Shown here piece by piece: positions 27,953 to 35,846 of a stretch of DNA of 64,000 nucleotides (within the stretch, counting starts at the first letter, position 1; the number at the start of each line of letters is the position of its first letter). The stretch covers positions 2,232,001 through 2,296,000 of the forward strand of contig NZ_CP018937.1 in NCBI RefSeq assembly GCF_002849695.1. The letters run 5' to 3'. The translations under genes were made by a program, and so were the position numbers. The DNA comes from Bacteroides fragilis. GTDB lineage: Bacteria > Bacteroidota > Bacteroidia > Bacteroidales > Bacteroidaceae. The notes beneath the pieces are model-generated. The model was not told the DNA's origin, did not search any database, and saw only the letters and a list, made by a program, of their open reading frames with translations.

Positions 27953-30379
27953 ATGAAAACAACAATTAACAAACTATTTTTTGCATCGTCAATGATCCTA
28001 TCGACGGCGTGCATTACAGCTTGCGTTGATGATAACAAAGATCTCTATGACCCCTCTTATCAAACTCCCAATCCCATGGAGGATATCAGTGCTCCGGCGG
28101 GATTCGACTGGTCGTCTACAAATTCCATAAAATTTAGCGTGGAAGTCGATGATGAGTTTGACGGACAGTATTATTATACCGTAGAAATATTAGATAAGAA
28201 TCCGCTTGAAGCAACAGCAGAGGATCCCTACAATACTTTAGCCAAAGGAGTTGCCAAGAAAGGAGAAGCTTATCAGACCGAAGTAGTGTCTTCCAAGGAT
28301 ATAAAGTATCTTTATGTCCGTCAGACTGACCCACGTGGCAGGGACCAGATAAAACAAGTGGAAATCAGCGAATCAACTTCCCATGTTCAATGCTCTTTTA
28401 CAGGTACGTCTGCCATCAAAACGAGAGCTTTGGTAGCCACCAGAGGGAATAACGGAGGAATTGACATTCCTAAAAGAGCAGAACAAAGCTATGACACCAA
28501 TGGAGCTATCCCGATAACAAGTTCTTCCCAAGTTTTGGAAGGAGGGAAAGCCTATATTGTTACCGGAAAATTCCAAGGAAAATTTAAAGATACCTCTCTC
28601 AGCAACTCCAACAGAGCGACTGTCTATATACAAGGAAACTGGGAACCGGCACAAGCCATTACCCAAAACTACCTGGATATTATTGTTCTAAAGGGTGGAA
28701 CGATTGAGGGAACAGACCTGAAACTACAGAATGCAAGTAATTTAACGATCCAATCCGGAGCCAAGATTAAGATAGCTAAATTGGAAGGTAATACGCAAAG
28801 TACGATCTGTAATTTCGGTGAAATAGAAGTGGATAATCTACTATTAAATTCTTTTGATCTCCTCTATAATGGGAATAAAGTAGATGTTAAACACAATATA
28901 GATGCCTCTAAAGGAGGAAGTATTCATAATTTCGGAGAATTAGATGTAGAAAAAGAAATAAAATTGAATACTTCTTCAATTGTATACAATGCTGCCGGAA
29001 GTGAGTTGGAAGCGGAGAAATATACAGCAGCCGGAAGTACCAATGTGAATTATGGAACCATGGAACTTAAAAATTATGATAATGGAAATGCTGGAGGAGC
29101 CAAGTTGTATAACTATTGTTCTCTCTTCGTTGATGACGAAATCAAAATAGGTGGATACATCTACATGGATCATGGAGTGATTGCCGATGAAAGAGAAAAT
29201 AGCAATAGCTTTGAGGGTACCGATCATATCTACTTCTACAATAATGCAGAAGTGATTCTGACTAACGGCTCCATGATTAAAGGGGAAACTATCAGCACGG
29301 GCACCGACTTGATAGTAAGAGGAATGGCCAACAGCAACACATCTTTATTAAAAGCAGAAAAATTGGAAATAAACGCCGGCGCTCCGCTGACATTTACCGG
29401 AAATCTGACTATCTCCGCAGAAAAGATTAAAGTGAATAGCGGAAACTACAATTTAGAAGATGGAGCCGTTTGTGCAGAAAGACCGGATATCATCATCAAT
29501 GATTGCAATGGAAAAACGGAACTGCCAGATCCTGCTCCGGAACCTTCTGATCCGGACTTCCCGATTATTGTGGATGACAATCATAATTATACATACCTGT
29601 TCGAAGACCAGTGGCCCCTGTATGGAGACTACGACATGAATGATATCGTTCTGGAAATAAAACAAAGGAAGATAAGCATAGACAAATGGAATAAGATCAC
29701 AGAACTCGACCTGACGATTGAGTTAACTGCTGTCGGTGCCCAGAAAGCAATTGCAGCCGCCATCATGTTCGACGAAATTCCGGCATCTGCCATCACGCAG
29801 CCTGTTACTTACGCAAACAACTATCGTCTGATATCATTCGACCTTACTGATAAGAATATAGAGAAAGGCCAGGACTATGCGGTAGTTCCCCTGTTTGACA
29901 ATGCACATGCACTGATGGAGCGTCCGGCAGGTTCGTTCGTCAATACAGTTTCCGGTAGTGACAATAACCAAAAAGACTCCAAGATCATCAACTTTACACT
30001 CAGATTCGATCAGGCGTCGGCACCAAGCAGCGATGCACTCAATATAAACAAACTGAATCTCTTCATCATCACTGACAGAGGCAGCAAACGAAAAGAGATC
30101 CACGTAGCCGGATATCAGCCAACCAAACTGGCAAATACTGAACTATTCGGAGGCAACAATGATGCATCTTCCGTAAACGGGAAGAAATATTATATCAGCA
30201 AAGATAATCTGGCATGGGGCATCATAGTTCCTACCCAATTTAAATGGCCGTTAGAATATACAAAGATTCAAAATGCATATAAACAGTTTGCCGGATGGGT
30301 AACCAGCGGTGGAGTGAATAACACAAAGTGGTGGAACGATTTTGATAATACCAAAGTGTTCCAGACCAATAAAAATTAG
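27953..30379 (+). CDS. LruC-domain surface lipoprotein
   Basis: This 808-residue protein begins with a lipoprotein signal peptide; the lipobox is most likely ITAC with lipidated Cys24. The middle is a beta-rich repeat region with many Asn and Gly (NNGNKVDVKHNIDASKGGS-like segments, about 200-500) that looks like a beta-helix. From about 540 comes YLFEDQWPLYGDYDMNDIV, the hallmark of the LruC (DUF4842) domain of Bacteroidetes. It is probably exposed at the cell surface; its function is unknown. A likely minus-7 element TACATTTG is at 27907-27914. Confidence 0.82.
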   Translation: MKTTINKLFFASSMILSTACITACVDDNKDLYDPSYQTPNPMEDISAPAGFDWSSTNSIKFSVEVDDEFDGQYYYTVEILDKNPLEATAEDPYNTLAKGVAKKGEAYQTEVVSSKDIKYLYVRQTDPRGRDQIKQVEISESTSHVQCSFTGTSAIKTRALVATRGNNGGIDIPKRAEQSYDTNGAIPITSSSQVLEGGKAYIVTGKFQGKFKDTSLSNSNRATVYIQGNWEPAQAITQNYLDIIVLKGGTIEGTDLKLQNASNLTIQSGAKIKIAKLEGNTQSTICNFGEIEVDNLLLNSFDLLYNGNKVDVKHNIDASKGGSIHNFGELDVEKEIKLNTSSIVYNAAGSELEAEKYTAAGSTNVNYGTMELKNYDNGNAGGAKLYNYCSLFVDDEIKIGGYIYMDHGVIADERENSNSFEGTDHIYFYNNAEVILTNGSMIKGETISTGTDLIVRGMANSNTSLLKAEKLEINAGAPLTFTGNLTISAEKIKVNSGNYNLEDGAVCAERPDIIINDCNGKTELPDPAPEPSDPDFPIIVDDNHNYTYLFEDQWPLYGDYDMNDIVLEIKQRKISIDKWNKITELDLTIELTAVGAQKAIAAAIMFDEIPASAITQPVTYANNYRLISFDLTDKNIEKGQDYAVVPLFDNAHALMERPAGSFVNTVSGSDNNQKDSKIINFTLRFDQASAPSSDALNINKLNLFIITDRGSKRKEIHVAGYQPTKLANTELFGGNNDASSVNGKKYYISKDNLAWGIIVPTQFKWPLEYTKIQNAYKQFAGWVTSGGVNNTKWWNDFDNTKVFQTNKN

Positions 30380-30411
30380 AACAGACTATTGAACAGAAGG
30401 CTGTGTCAAAA

Positions 30412-30517
30412 CTCACCACAGGAGGACACAGAGTAACACAGAGGTAATTTTAAGTTGTTGATTATTAGCAAAAAGACTCTGTGCTACTCTGTGCTACTCT
30501 GTGTTCTCTGTGGTGAA
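30412..30517. repeat. CACAGAG-family palindrome, copy 8 (after the LruC gene)
   Basis: It starts CTCACCACAGGAGGACACAG and ends CTGTGTTCTCTGTGGTGAA. Here the pairing continues outward: AGGCTGTGTCAAAACT before the palindrome matches the complement of AGTTTTGACCCAGCCT after it at 15 of 16 positions, followed by CTTTT. This copy could act as a terminator. Confidence 0.92.
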
Positions 30518-30693
30518 AATAGTTTTGACCCAGCCTCTTTTCGTGTCTAAAAGAGAGTCTTCAGATAAAAACACTTCTTTTAGAGAACATTGTTACAAAA
30601 ATATTATATATATTTGCAGTACTGAGTAAATATACTCTATCTTACACTTAAACAAACAACAAAGCAAACATCATAACGATACTTAATCACATT

Positions 30694-31059
30694 ATGAGAA
30701 AGAAGATATTACTTGTTGACGATAAAGAAACGATTGGTAAAGTAGCGTCAATCTATTTAGGCAAAGATTACGATTGCCAGTATGTACAAAATCCGATAAG
30801 AGCAATTGAATGGTTATATGAAGGTAATTTACCGGACTTGATAATATCAGACATACGAATGCCGGAGATGAGAGGAGATGAATTTCTGCATTACCTGAAG
30901 CACAATGAATTGTTCAAAGACATTCCCGTCATTATGCTCTCCAGTGAAGAAAGTACAACCGAAAGAATCAGATTATTGGAAGAAGGAGCCGAAGACTATA
31001 TCCTGAAACCTTTCAACCCCATGGAGCTAAAAATCCGTGTCAGAAAAATCATAGACTAA
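30694..31059 (+). CDS. Stand-alone receiver-domain response regulator
   Basis: At 121 residues the protein is only a CheY-like receiver: LLVDDKETI at the N-terminus, phospho-acceptor Asp in LIISDIRMP at about 53, the Ser/Thr switch in IMLSSEES and Lys in YILKPFNPM. There is no output domain. The stop codon is directly followed by the ATG of the sugar transferase (no spacer), so its partner is likely that enzyme. A minus-7 element TATATTTG is at 30609-30616. Confidence 0.93.
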   Translation: MRKKILLVDDKETIGKVASIYLGKDYDCQYVQNPIRAIEWLYEGNLPDLIISDIRMPEMRGDEFLHYLKHNELFKDIPVIMLSSEESTTERIRLLEEGAEDYILKPFNPMELKIRVRKIID

Positions 31060-32223
31060 ATGCCACATCTCATTTATATCGGGAGACATACTGCTACTAT
31101 CGAACATTTCTCTAAGATAGCTGAAGGTGCGTTTTATGCCATTCAAAACAGCAAGAAAGCGAGCGAATTTATCGATAAGATTCGTGAAAAGTATGACATA
31201 GCGATCCTTTTCGAAGAACGGGATCTATCAAAAGATATTCCTGAGATCCAGTATCTGAGAAAAAAATTCCCGGGTGTATACATCGTCCTTGTCACTGAAG
31301 GAATCAATAAAGAAGACAGGCCCGTCTATCTGAAAGCCGGTATCAATAATTCAATGTCGTTTGATTCTACCTCCGAAGCATTTAAAAACATGTCGGAATT
31401 TATGATGCGACGGAAACAGCAAAAAATTAACGATATCAACGAAAAAGGATCGAACTTACAAGCTTTCAGACTGCCTTTATGGAAAAGATTATTTGATATA
31501 ACTTTCTCGTCGATAGCCATACTCTGCTTATCTCCGATACTGTTAATCACAGCGTTAGCCATCCGGATGGAGAGTAAGGGTGCCGTAGTGTATAAATCCA
31601 AACGGGTAGGAAGCAATTACAAAATATTCGATTTCCTGAAATTCCGTTCCATGTATACCGATGCGGACAAACATCTGAGAGACTTCAACCAGCTTAACCA
31701 ATATCAGGCCGAGGAGGAGGAACAGAACCCGGCGGAAGAAGAACTGCTGATCAGCGATGATATGGAGCTGAATGAGGAAGAAATCATGCTTATTTCAGAT
31801 GATTTCGTCATATCCGAACAAAGCTATACAAATAAAAAGTCCGTAGAAAAGAAAAATGCGTTCGTTAAACTGGAGAATGATCCCCGCATCACCAAAGTGG
31901 GACGCATCATCCGTAAGTACAGCATCGACGAACTGCCGCAACTTATCAATATCCTGAAAGGAGATATGTCCATCGTGGGCAACCGCCCTCTCCCGCTTTA
32001 CGAAGCCGAACTGCTGACAAGCGATGAATATATCGACCGCTTCATGGGACCAGCCGGACTAACCGGACTTTGGCAGGTAGAAAAACGCGGAAGCAGTGGA
32101 AAGATGTCCGCTGATGAACGTAAGCAACTGGATATAAAATATGCCAAAACGTTCTCCTTCCAACTGGATATGAAAATTATCCTGAGAACTTTCACAGCGT
32201 TTATACAAAAAGAGAACGTATAA
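31060..32223 (+). CDS. Undecaprenyl-phosphate sugar transferase with receiver-like N-terminus
   Basis: The 387-residue protein has two parts. Residues 1-125 resemble a receiver fold but lack the phospho-acceptor Asp (ILFEER occupies that place). From about 136 on it is a bacterial sugar transferase (initiating polyprenyl-phosphate glycosyltransferase): WKRLFDITFSS, one membrane helix, KFRSMYTDAD, DPRITKVGRIIRKYSIDELP and GDMSIVGNRP. Between these catalytic blocks lies an unusual acidic insert at about 217-262 (EEEEQNPAEEELL). It likely starts synthesis of an exopolysaccharide or glycan under control of the preceding receiver. Confidence 0.88.
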   Translation: MPHLIYIGRHTATIEHFSKIAEGAFYAIQNSKKASEFIDKIREKYDIAILFEERDLSKDIPEIQYLRKKFPGVYIVLVTEGINKEDRPVYLKAGINNSMSFDSTSEAFKNMSEFMMRRKQQKINDINEKGSNLQAFRLPLWKRLFDITFSSIAILCLSPILLITALAIRMESKGAVVYKSKRVGSNYKIFDFLKFRSMYTDADKHLRDFNQLNQYQAEEEEQNPAEEELLISDDMELNEEEIMLISDDFVISEQSYTNKKSVEKKNAFVKLENDPRITKVGRIIRKYSIDELPQLINILKGDMSIVGNRPLPLYEAELLTSDEYIDRFMGPAGLTGLWQVEKRGSSGKMSADERKQLDIKYAKTFSFQLDMKIILRTFTAFIQKENV

Positions 32224-32239
32224 CCGTACATATGAAACT

Positions 32240-33133
32240 ATGGATACTTTTATTCAAATAACAGATTTTATTCTGTTTCTGTGCTTCAGCCTGTTTACCA
32301 TCTATCTGGGAATACCGGCAGTGGCAGCTTCTTTAAAGAATGCCACGCGATACCCGAAGACAGGAAAGAAACATAGATTTGCCATTCTGTTCCCTACGGA
32401 TACTCCTTTCTCTTTTTCGCCCGACTATCCGGAAGAGCTGTATAAAGTATTCACTTACGAAGACCTGACAGAAACCGTAGGTACGCTGGATGAAAAGGAT
32501 TTTGATGCCGTAATCATCCTCGGGAAAACAACCCGGATTGAACCTGCGTTTCTGAATGAAATAAATAAAGCATTCGATGGAGGAGCCAGAGCTATCCAAC
32601 TTCATCCTATCACAGAAAACCGTTCTACCCGGAAGCAATACTTTCAGGCATTGAACGAAGAAATCAATCATTCTTTCTTCCGGAAAGGCGCCATCCGTCT
32701 GGGAGTATCATCGGCCTTATGCGGTACGGATATGGTGTTAGATCTGGCATGGCTGAAGAAGAACCAAAAGAGCCGTAAGATCAATCTGGAAAGAAGATTA
32801 GTCCGGCAGGGCATCTTCGTCGAATATCTGGAAACGGTAAAAGTCTACAGCAATGACATACGTATCCCACAATATAAAGTAAGATTCTCCAAGGCCCTCT
32901 CAGCACTTCCGGAAGCAATGCTCACGGCACACTGGGATTATTGCAACAAGATTTTCAGATGGGTTCTGCCTTCCTGGAGAACAGGCTTAACCGCCATTTT
33001 TTTCATCGCAATACTGTTACTTTGCTACAACTGGACCCTGTCTTTAAAATGGTGGGCCTTACTTTACGTCCTGATATTCATCGTATGTCTGGCTATCCCG
33101 GATTATCTGGTAGGACAGAAAACCAAGAAATAA
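32240..33133 (+). CDS. Degenerate GT2-like membrane protein
   Basis: This 297-residue protein has one membrane helix near the N-terminus ([16 protein letters not shown]) and two near the C-terminus ([30 protein letters not shown]). The soluble part follows a family 2 glycosyltransferase pattern ([16 protein letters not shown], then [15 protein letters not shown] in place of the GTGM-type acceptor segment), but no DxD motif is seen. It sits between a sugar transferase and an acyltransferase, so a glycan role is likely; catalysis is uncertain. Confidence 0.55.
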   Translation: MDTFIQITDFILFLCFSLFTIYLGIPAVAASLKNATRYPKTGKKHRFAILFPTDTPFSFSPDYPEELYKVFTYEDLTETVGTLDEKDFDAVIILGKTTRIEPAFLNEINKAFDGGARAIQLHPITENRSTRKQYFQALNEEINHSFFRKGAIRLGVSSALCGTDMVLDLAWLKKNQKSRKINLERRLVRQGIFVEYLETVKVYSNDIRIPQYKVRFSKALSALPEAMLTAHWDYCNKIFRWVLPSWRTGLTAIFFIAILLLCYNWTLSLKWWALLYVLIFIVCLAIPDYLVGQKTKK

Positions 33134-33149
33134 CCAACTCTCCCCGACT

Positions 33150-33758
33150 ATGGCACTGAAAGAGACAATCAAACAGAACCCTGCACTTAAACAAGCCGTA
33201 CACCGATTCATCATGCATCCGGTGAAAACACGTCCCAACTGGTGGATACGCATATTCTCTTTTCTCTACCTGAAGCGGGGAAAAGGTTCCGTGATATACC
33301 GAAGCGTACGCCTCGACCTCCCTCCGTTCAACCTTTTCTCTCTTGGAAAATACTCGGTAGTAGAAGATTTTTCGTGTCTGAACAATGCGGTGGGTGACCT
33401 GATTATCGGTGATTATACCCGGATCGGACTGGGAAACACAATTATCGGCCCTGCAACCATCGGTCACCATGTAAATCTGGCACAGAACGTAACGGTGACC
33501 GGTCTTAACCATAACTATCAGGATGCAGACAAACGTATAGATGAACAAGGAGTGAGCACTCGGCCCGTCACGATTGAAGATGACGTGTGGATAGGCGCCA
33601 ATGCAGTCATCTTGCCCGGCGTGACACTGGGAAAGCACTCGGTGGTAGCCGCAGGAAGTGTTGTCAGCCGTTCTGTCCCCCCCTACTCCGTATGTGCAGG
33701 CAGTCCGGCCAAAGTGATCAAGCAGTTCAATCCGCAAAGCAAAATCTGGGAAAAATAA
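33150..33758 (+). CDS. Hexapeptide-repeat acyltransferase
   Basis: The 202-residue protein has a left-handed beta-helix of hexapeptide repeats (for example [20 protein letters not shown] and [16 protein letters not shown]) ending in [20 protein letters not shown], the signature of the LbH/NodL-type O-acetyltransferases. The conserved His in GLNHNY is the likely catalytic base. It follows the GT2-like gene by 16 bp and probably acetylates the glycan built by this cluster. Confidence 0.88.
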   Translation: MALKETIKQNPALKQAVHRFIMHPVKTRPNWWIRIFSFLYLKRGKGSVIYRSVRLDLPPFNLFSLGKYSVVEDFSCLNNAVGDLIIGDYTRIGLGNTIIGPATIGHHVNLAQNVTVTGLNHNYQDADKRIDEQGVSTRPVTIEDDVWIGANAVILPGVTLGKHSVVAAGSVVSRSVPPYSVCAGSPAKVIKQFNPQSKIWEK

Positions 33759-33846
33759 GCCCGAATGGGCGAAAGTAACTACATATAGTGAGATATCTTA
33801 CGTAATATACCCTAAAAAGGGGATTGTGGCAACTGCGAAAACACGC

Positions 33847-33854
33847 TATCTTTG
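33847..33854 (+). promoter_or_regulatory. Promoter element of the first candidate small RNA
   Basis: TATCTTTG with ATTG 20 bp upstream (33823-33826) matches the Bacteroides promoter pattern; no start codon follows before the terminator. Confidence 0.7.
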
Positions 33855-33860
33855 CAGTAT

Positions 33861-33953
33861 CAGAATTTAATTAATTAGTCATAATTTTATTACGTAGCCA
33901 CATTTGAGTAAAAGGAACAATCCCGCCGAAGTGATTTCGTCGGGATTTTGTTA
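33861..33953 (+). ncRNA. Candidate small RNA of about 90 nt
   Basis: A good promoter (TATCTTTG 33847-33854) is followed about 65 bp later by an intrinsic terminator (AATCCCGCCGAA 33919-33930 with TTCGTCGGGATT 33936-33947, one mismatch, then TTTTG). The stretch between has no ATG frame, is AU-rich at the 5' end and single-domain. I cannot assign it to a known RNA family. It could instead be an orphan leader, but the next gene is on the other strand. Confidence 0.55.
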
Positions 33954-34021
33954 TTTATATGGTTACCGGACAGATCAACCGGATATGAAACAGTGAAGAG
34001 AAAACAGTAAAATCCGGGCAT

Positions 34022-34268
34022 AAAAAAACGAGTAAATTCTTCAGTAGAATTACCCGCCCCACATCAGAAAAGCCATAAAGGCTTTTCTTTAATACCTCAA
34101 AATTCCTAAAAACACAATCTTCTTTTTACCTAAAAAACTCTCAATACCTATTATTCTTTTACCTTTAAAAATCTTTACCTAATTGAAAATCACTTGAAAC
34201 TTTTAATACCTTAAATCTTTATCTAATACCTAATATTCTATTTTACCTTAAAAAGCAATTTCCCAACT
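34022..34268 (-). ncRNA. Candidate AGGUA-repeat small RNA of about 245 nt
   Basis: On the minus strand TATCTTTG (34275-34282) has CTTG exactly 19 bp upstream (34302-34305), a good promoter. The transcript would be almost all A/U except for eight AGGUA motifs (plus-strand TACCT at 34093, 34127, 34145, 34160, 34176, 34207, 34227 and 34244) and one AGGAA variant (34103), mostly 15-20 nt apart. It ends with two hairpins (GAAAAGCC/GGCTTTTC at about 34078, and 34030-34055) and a U-tract. No open frame is visible. Regular short motifs in an unstructured RNA suggest repeated protein binding. Confidence 0.65.
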
Positions 34269-34336
34269 GCACTGCAAAGATACGGCTTTTTTCTAACCCG
34301 ACAAGCGGTTTTATGTTTTATAACATTCTTTTAGAG

Positions 34337-34945
34337 CTATAAATCCTTTACGTCACTTAGCTCAACCAGCTTATTTACAATAGCATAGATGGTCAGACCG
34401 GCCGCACTGTGTATTTGCAGCTTCTTGCTGATATTTCTGCGATGTGTGATCACCGTATGGATAGAAAGAAAGAGTTTTTCGGCAATTTCCTTATTGGTCA
34501 TTCCCTTCACCACACAAATCACGATCTCTTTCTCACGTTGACTCAGAGCCTCCTGGCTATCCTCCTCTTCTTCGGGTTCTATATTCTGCAAGAGATTGAT
34601 TTTATTGGCCAACGCCTCCAAGTCATCGAAAATAGAAATGGACGCATCGTACTTACTAAGCAGCGAAGCATCGATAAACGAACTGACCAATGCCACTACC
34701 CTGATTCCCTTGCCGGCAGTCTCTTCACGGAAACGCGCCACATCGAAAAAGTCGCCAAATGTGGGGTTGACCACCAATATATCGGGGAACTGTGTACGCA
34801 GGCAATCGTTGAGTGCCTCTACCGACAGCAGTTCTACCGGTTGAATTTTCAGATTGGGTAAACGTTTCAAAGCCAGCGTCAGGCCACTGCGAATAATCAC
34901 CGACGTCTCGGCTACAGCTATACGGATTGATTCGTTATTTTTCAT
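34337..34945 (-). CDS. LuxR/NarL-type regulator with an altered receiver
   Basis: The 202-residue protein has a receiver-like N-terminal domain (IRIAVAETSVIIRSG) and a C-terminal LuxR helix-turn-helix (LSQREKEIVICVVKGMTNKEIAEKLFLS at about 132-160, split here only for display). The usual phospho-acceptor Asp is replaced: the beta-3 strand reads ILVVNPTFG. It may therefore act without phosphorylation. It overlaps the hemerythrin gene by 11 bp, so the two are co-translated; sensing of oxygen or nitric oxide through the hemerythrin partner is a reasonable inference. Confidence 0.85.
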   Translation of the reverse strand: MKNNESIRIAVAETSVIIRSGLTLALKRLPNLKIQPVELLSVEALNDCLRTQFPDILVVNPTFGDFFDVARFREETAGKGIRVVALVSSFIDASLLSKYDASISIFDDLEALANKINLLQNIEPEEEEDSQEALSQREKEIVICVVKGMTNKEIAEKLFLSIHTVITHRRNISKKLQIHSAAGLTIYAIVNKLVELSDVKDL

Positions 34946-35639
34946 TTTCTCGCATCCTCCTTTCCAGTTTCAGAATGGCAGGAACAAACAAATAGTCTTC
35001 TACTTTACAGTGTGATTCAAGCCCTTCCTCACAAGCATAAATATCAAACAAGGCTGCATTCAGCACATTGGTATTTGCCTTGGCCGGACAATATTTAATA
35101 ATAATGTTTTTCAGCTCCGTAAGCCGCTCTCCTACCTGCTCGTGATGTTTTGAGAAAGTGCTGATCTGATAATTCTTAGGCGCATTGCCATGAATCAGCG
35201 TATCCACATACTTAAACACTGTTTTTTCTTCATACTCCATATGTTTGCGTACCTCCCGCATATATCCGTCGAAGAACTTCAGAATAAGGAATGAAACATC
35301 GTCCTGCGAACAGTCAATGGCTTCAATCAACTTCCTCCGGATGGCCGGCAGACAGTAATCGAGAAAATAGATATGCGCTTGTCTCAGATAATCGACCAAA
35401 GCCGGTATGGAAATATCGTCGGCACTGCCGTCCATACGTGAGAACCCTTCAGCCATGAAATTCACAACAACCAAAAATGTATGGCAATCTACATTGTTCA
35501 TCTCACAGACCTCTTTCACAGTCTTGTCACCAAACCCTAATGAAAGCCCAAAGCGGCTCATAACTTGTAAAAGAGAATAATTATCACCGATAAGGTCGAT
35601 CATTTTATCGGTTGGTTTATATTTTTGTAGTTTATCCAT
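34935..35639 (-). CDS. Hemerythrin-domain protein
   Basis: This protein of 234 residues (from the Met at 35639) contains an N-terminal short domain resembling the RIC/ScdA N-terminus (DNYSLLQVMSRFGLSLGFGD) and a four-helix hemerythrin domain with ligands HIYFLDYCLP, HMEYEEKTVF, FSKHHEQVGE and HCKVEDYLF. It should hold a di-iron site. Related proteins repair iron-sulfur clusters or sense oxygen. The longer frame from 35699 lacks support. It is followed, with overlap, by the LuxR-type regulator. Confidence 0.88.
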   Translation of the reverse strand: MDKLQKYKPTDKMIDLIGDNYSLLQVMSRFGLSLGFGDKTVKEVCEMNNVDCHTFLVVVNFMAEGFSRMDGSADDISIPALVDYLRQAHIYFLDYCLPAIRRKLIEAIDCSQDDVSFLILKFFDGYMREVRKHMEYEEKTVFKYVDTLIHGNAPKNYQISTFSKHHEQVGERLTELKNIIIKYCPAKANTNVLNAALFDIYACEEGLESHCKVEDYLFVPAILKLERRMRENEK

Positions 35640-35846
35640 CAACACCTTAATTATATTACGGGTGCAAAGAAACACAATATTTAGATGGTACGCAATCACT
35701 ATAAATAGGTATTTTCACGATAAATAAACTAAAAAAACACAAGAAATGACGAAACAGGACGGCATGTAAACAACAAAATCATGGATTATCCTTCATCGTT
35801 CACCACTATTTTTTACCTTTGCATCAATCAACTAAAACATAACAAT

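Larger units (their letters stand above)
33759..34336. other. Gene-free region with two candidate small RNAs
   Basis: No reading frame of note is present. The region holds a plus-strand promoter plus terminator pair (33847-33953) and, facing it, a minus-strand promoter plus terminator pair (34282-34022). They are annotated separately. Confidence 0.8.

Noticed and set aside
33861..34268. tRNA, tmRNA or 6S RNA genes in the gene-free region
   Set aside because: No cloverleaf, no tag frame and no long bulged hairpin could be recognised; only promoter-terminator pairs are supported.
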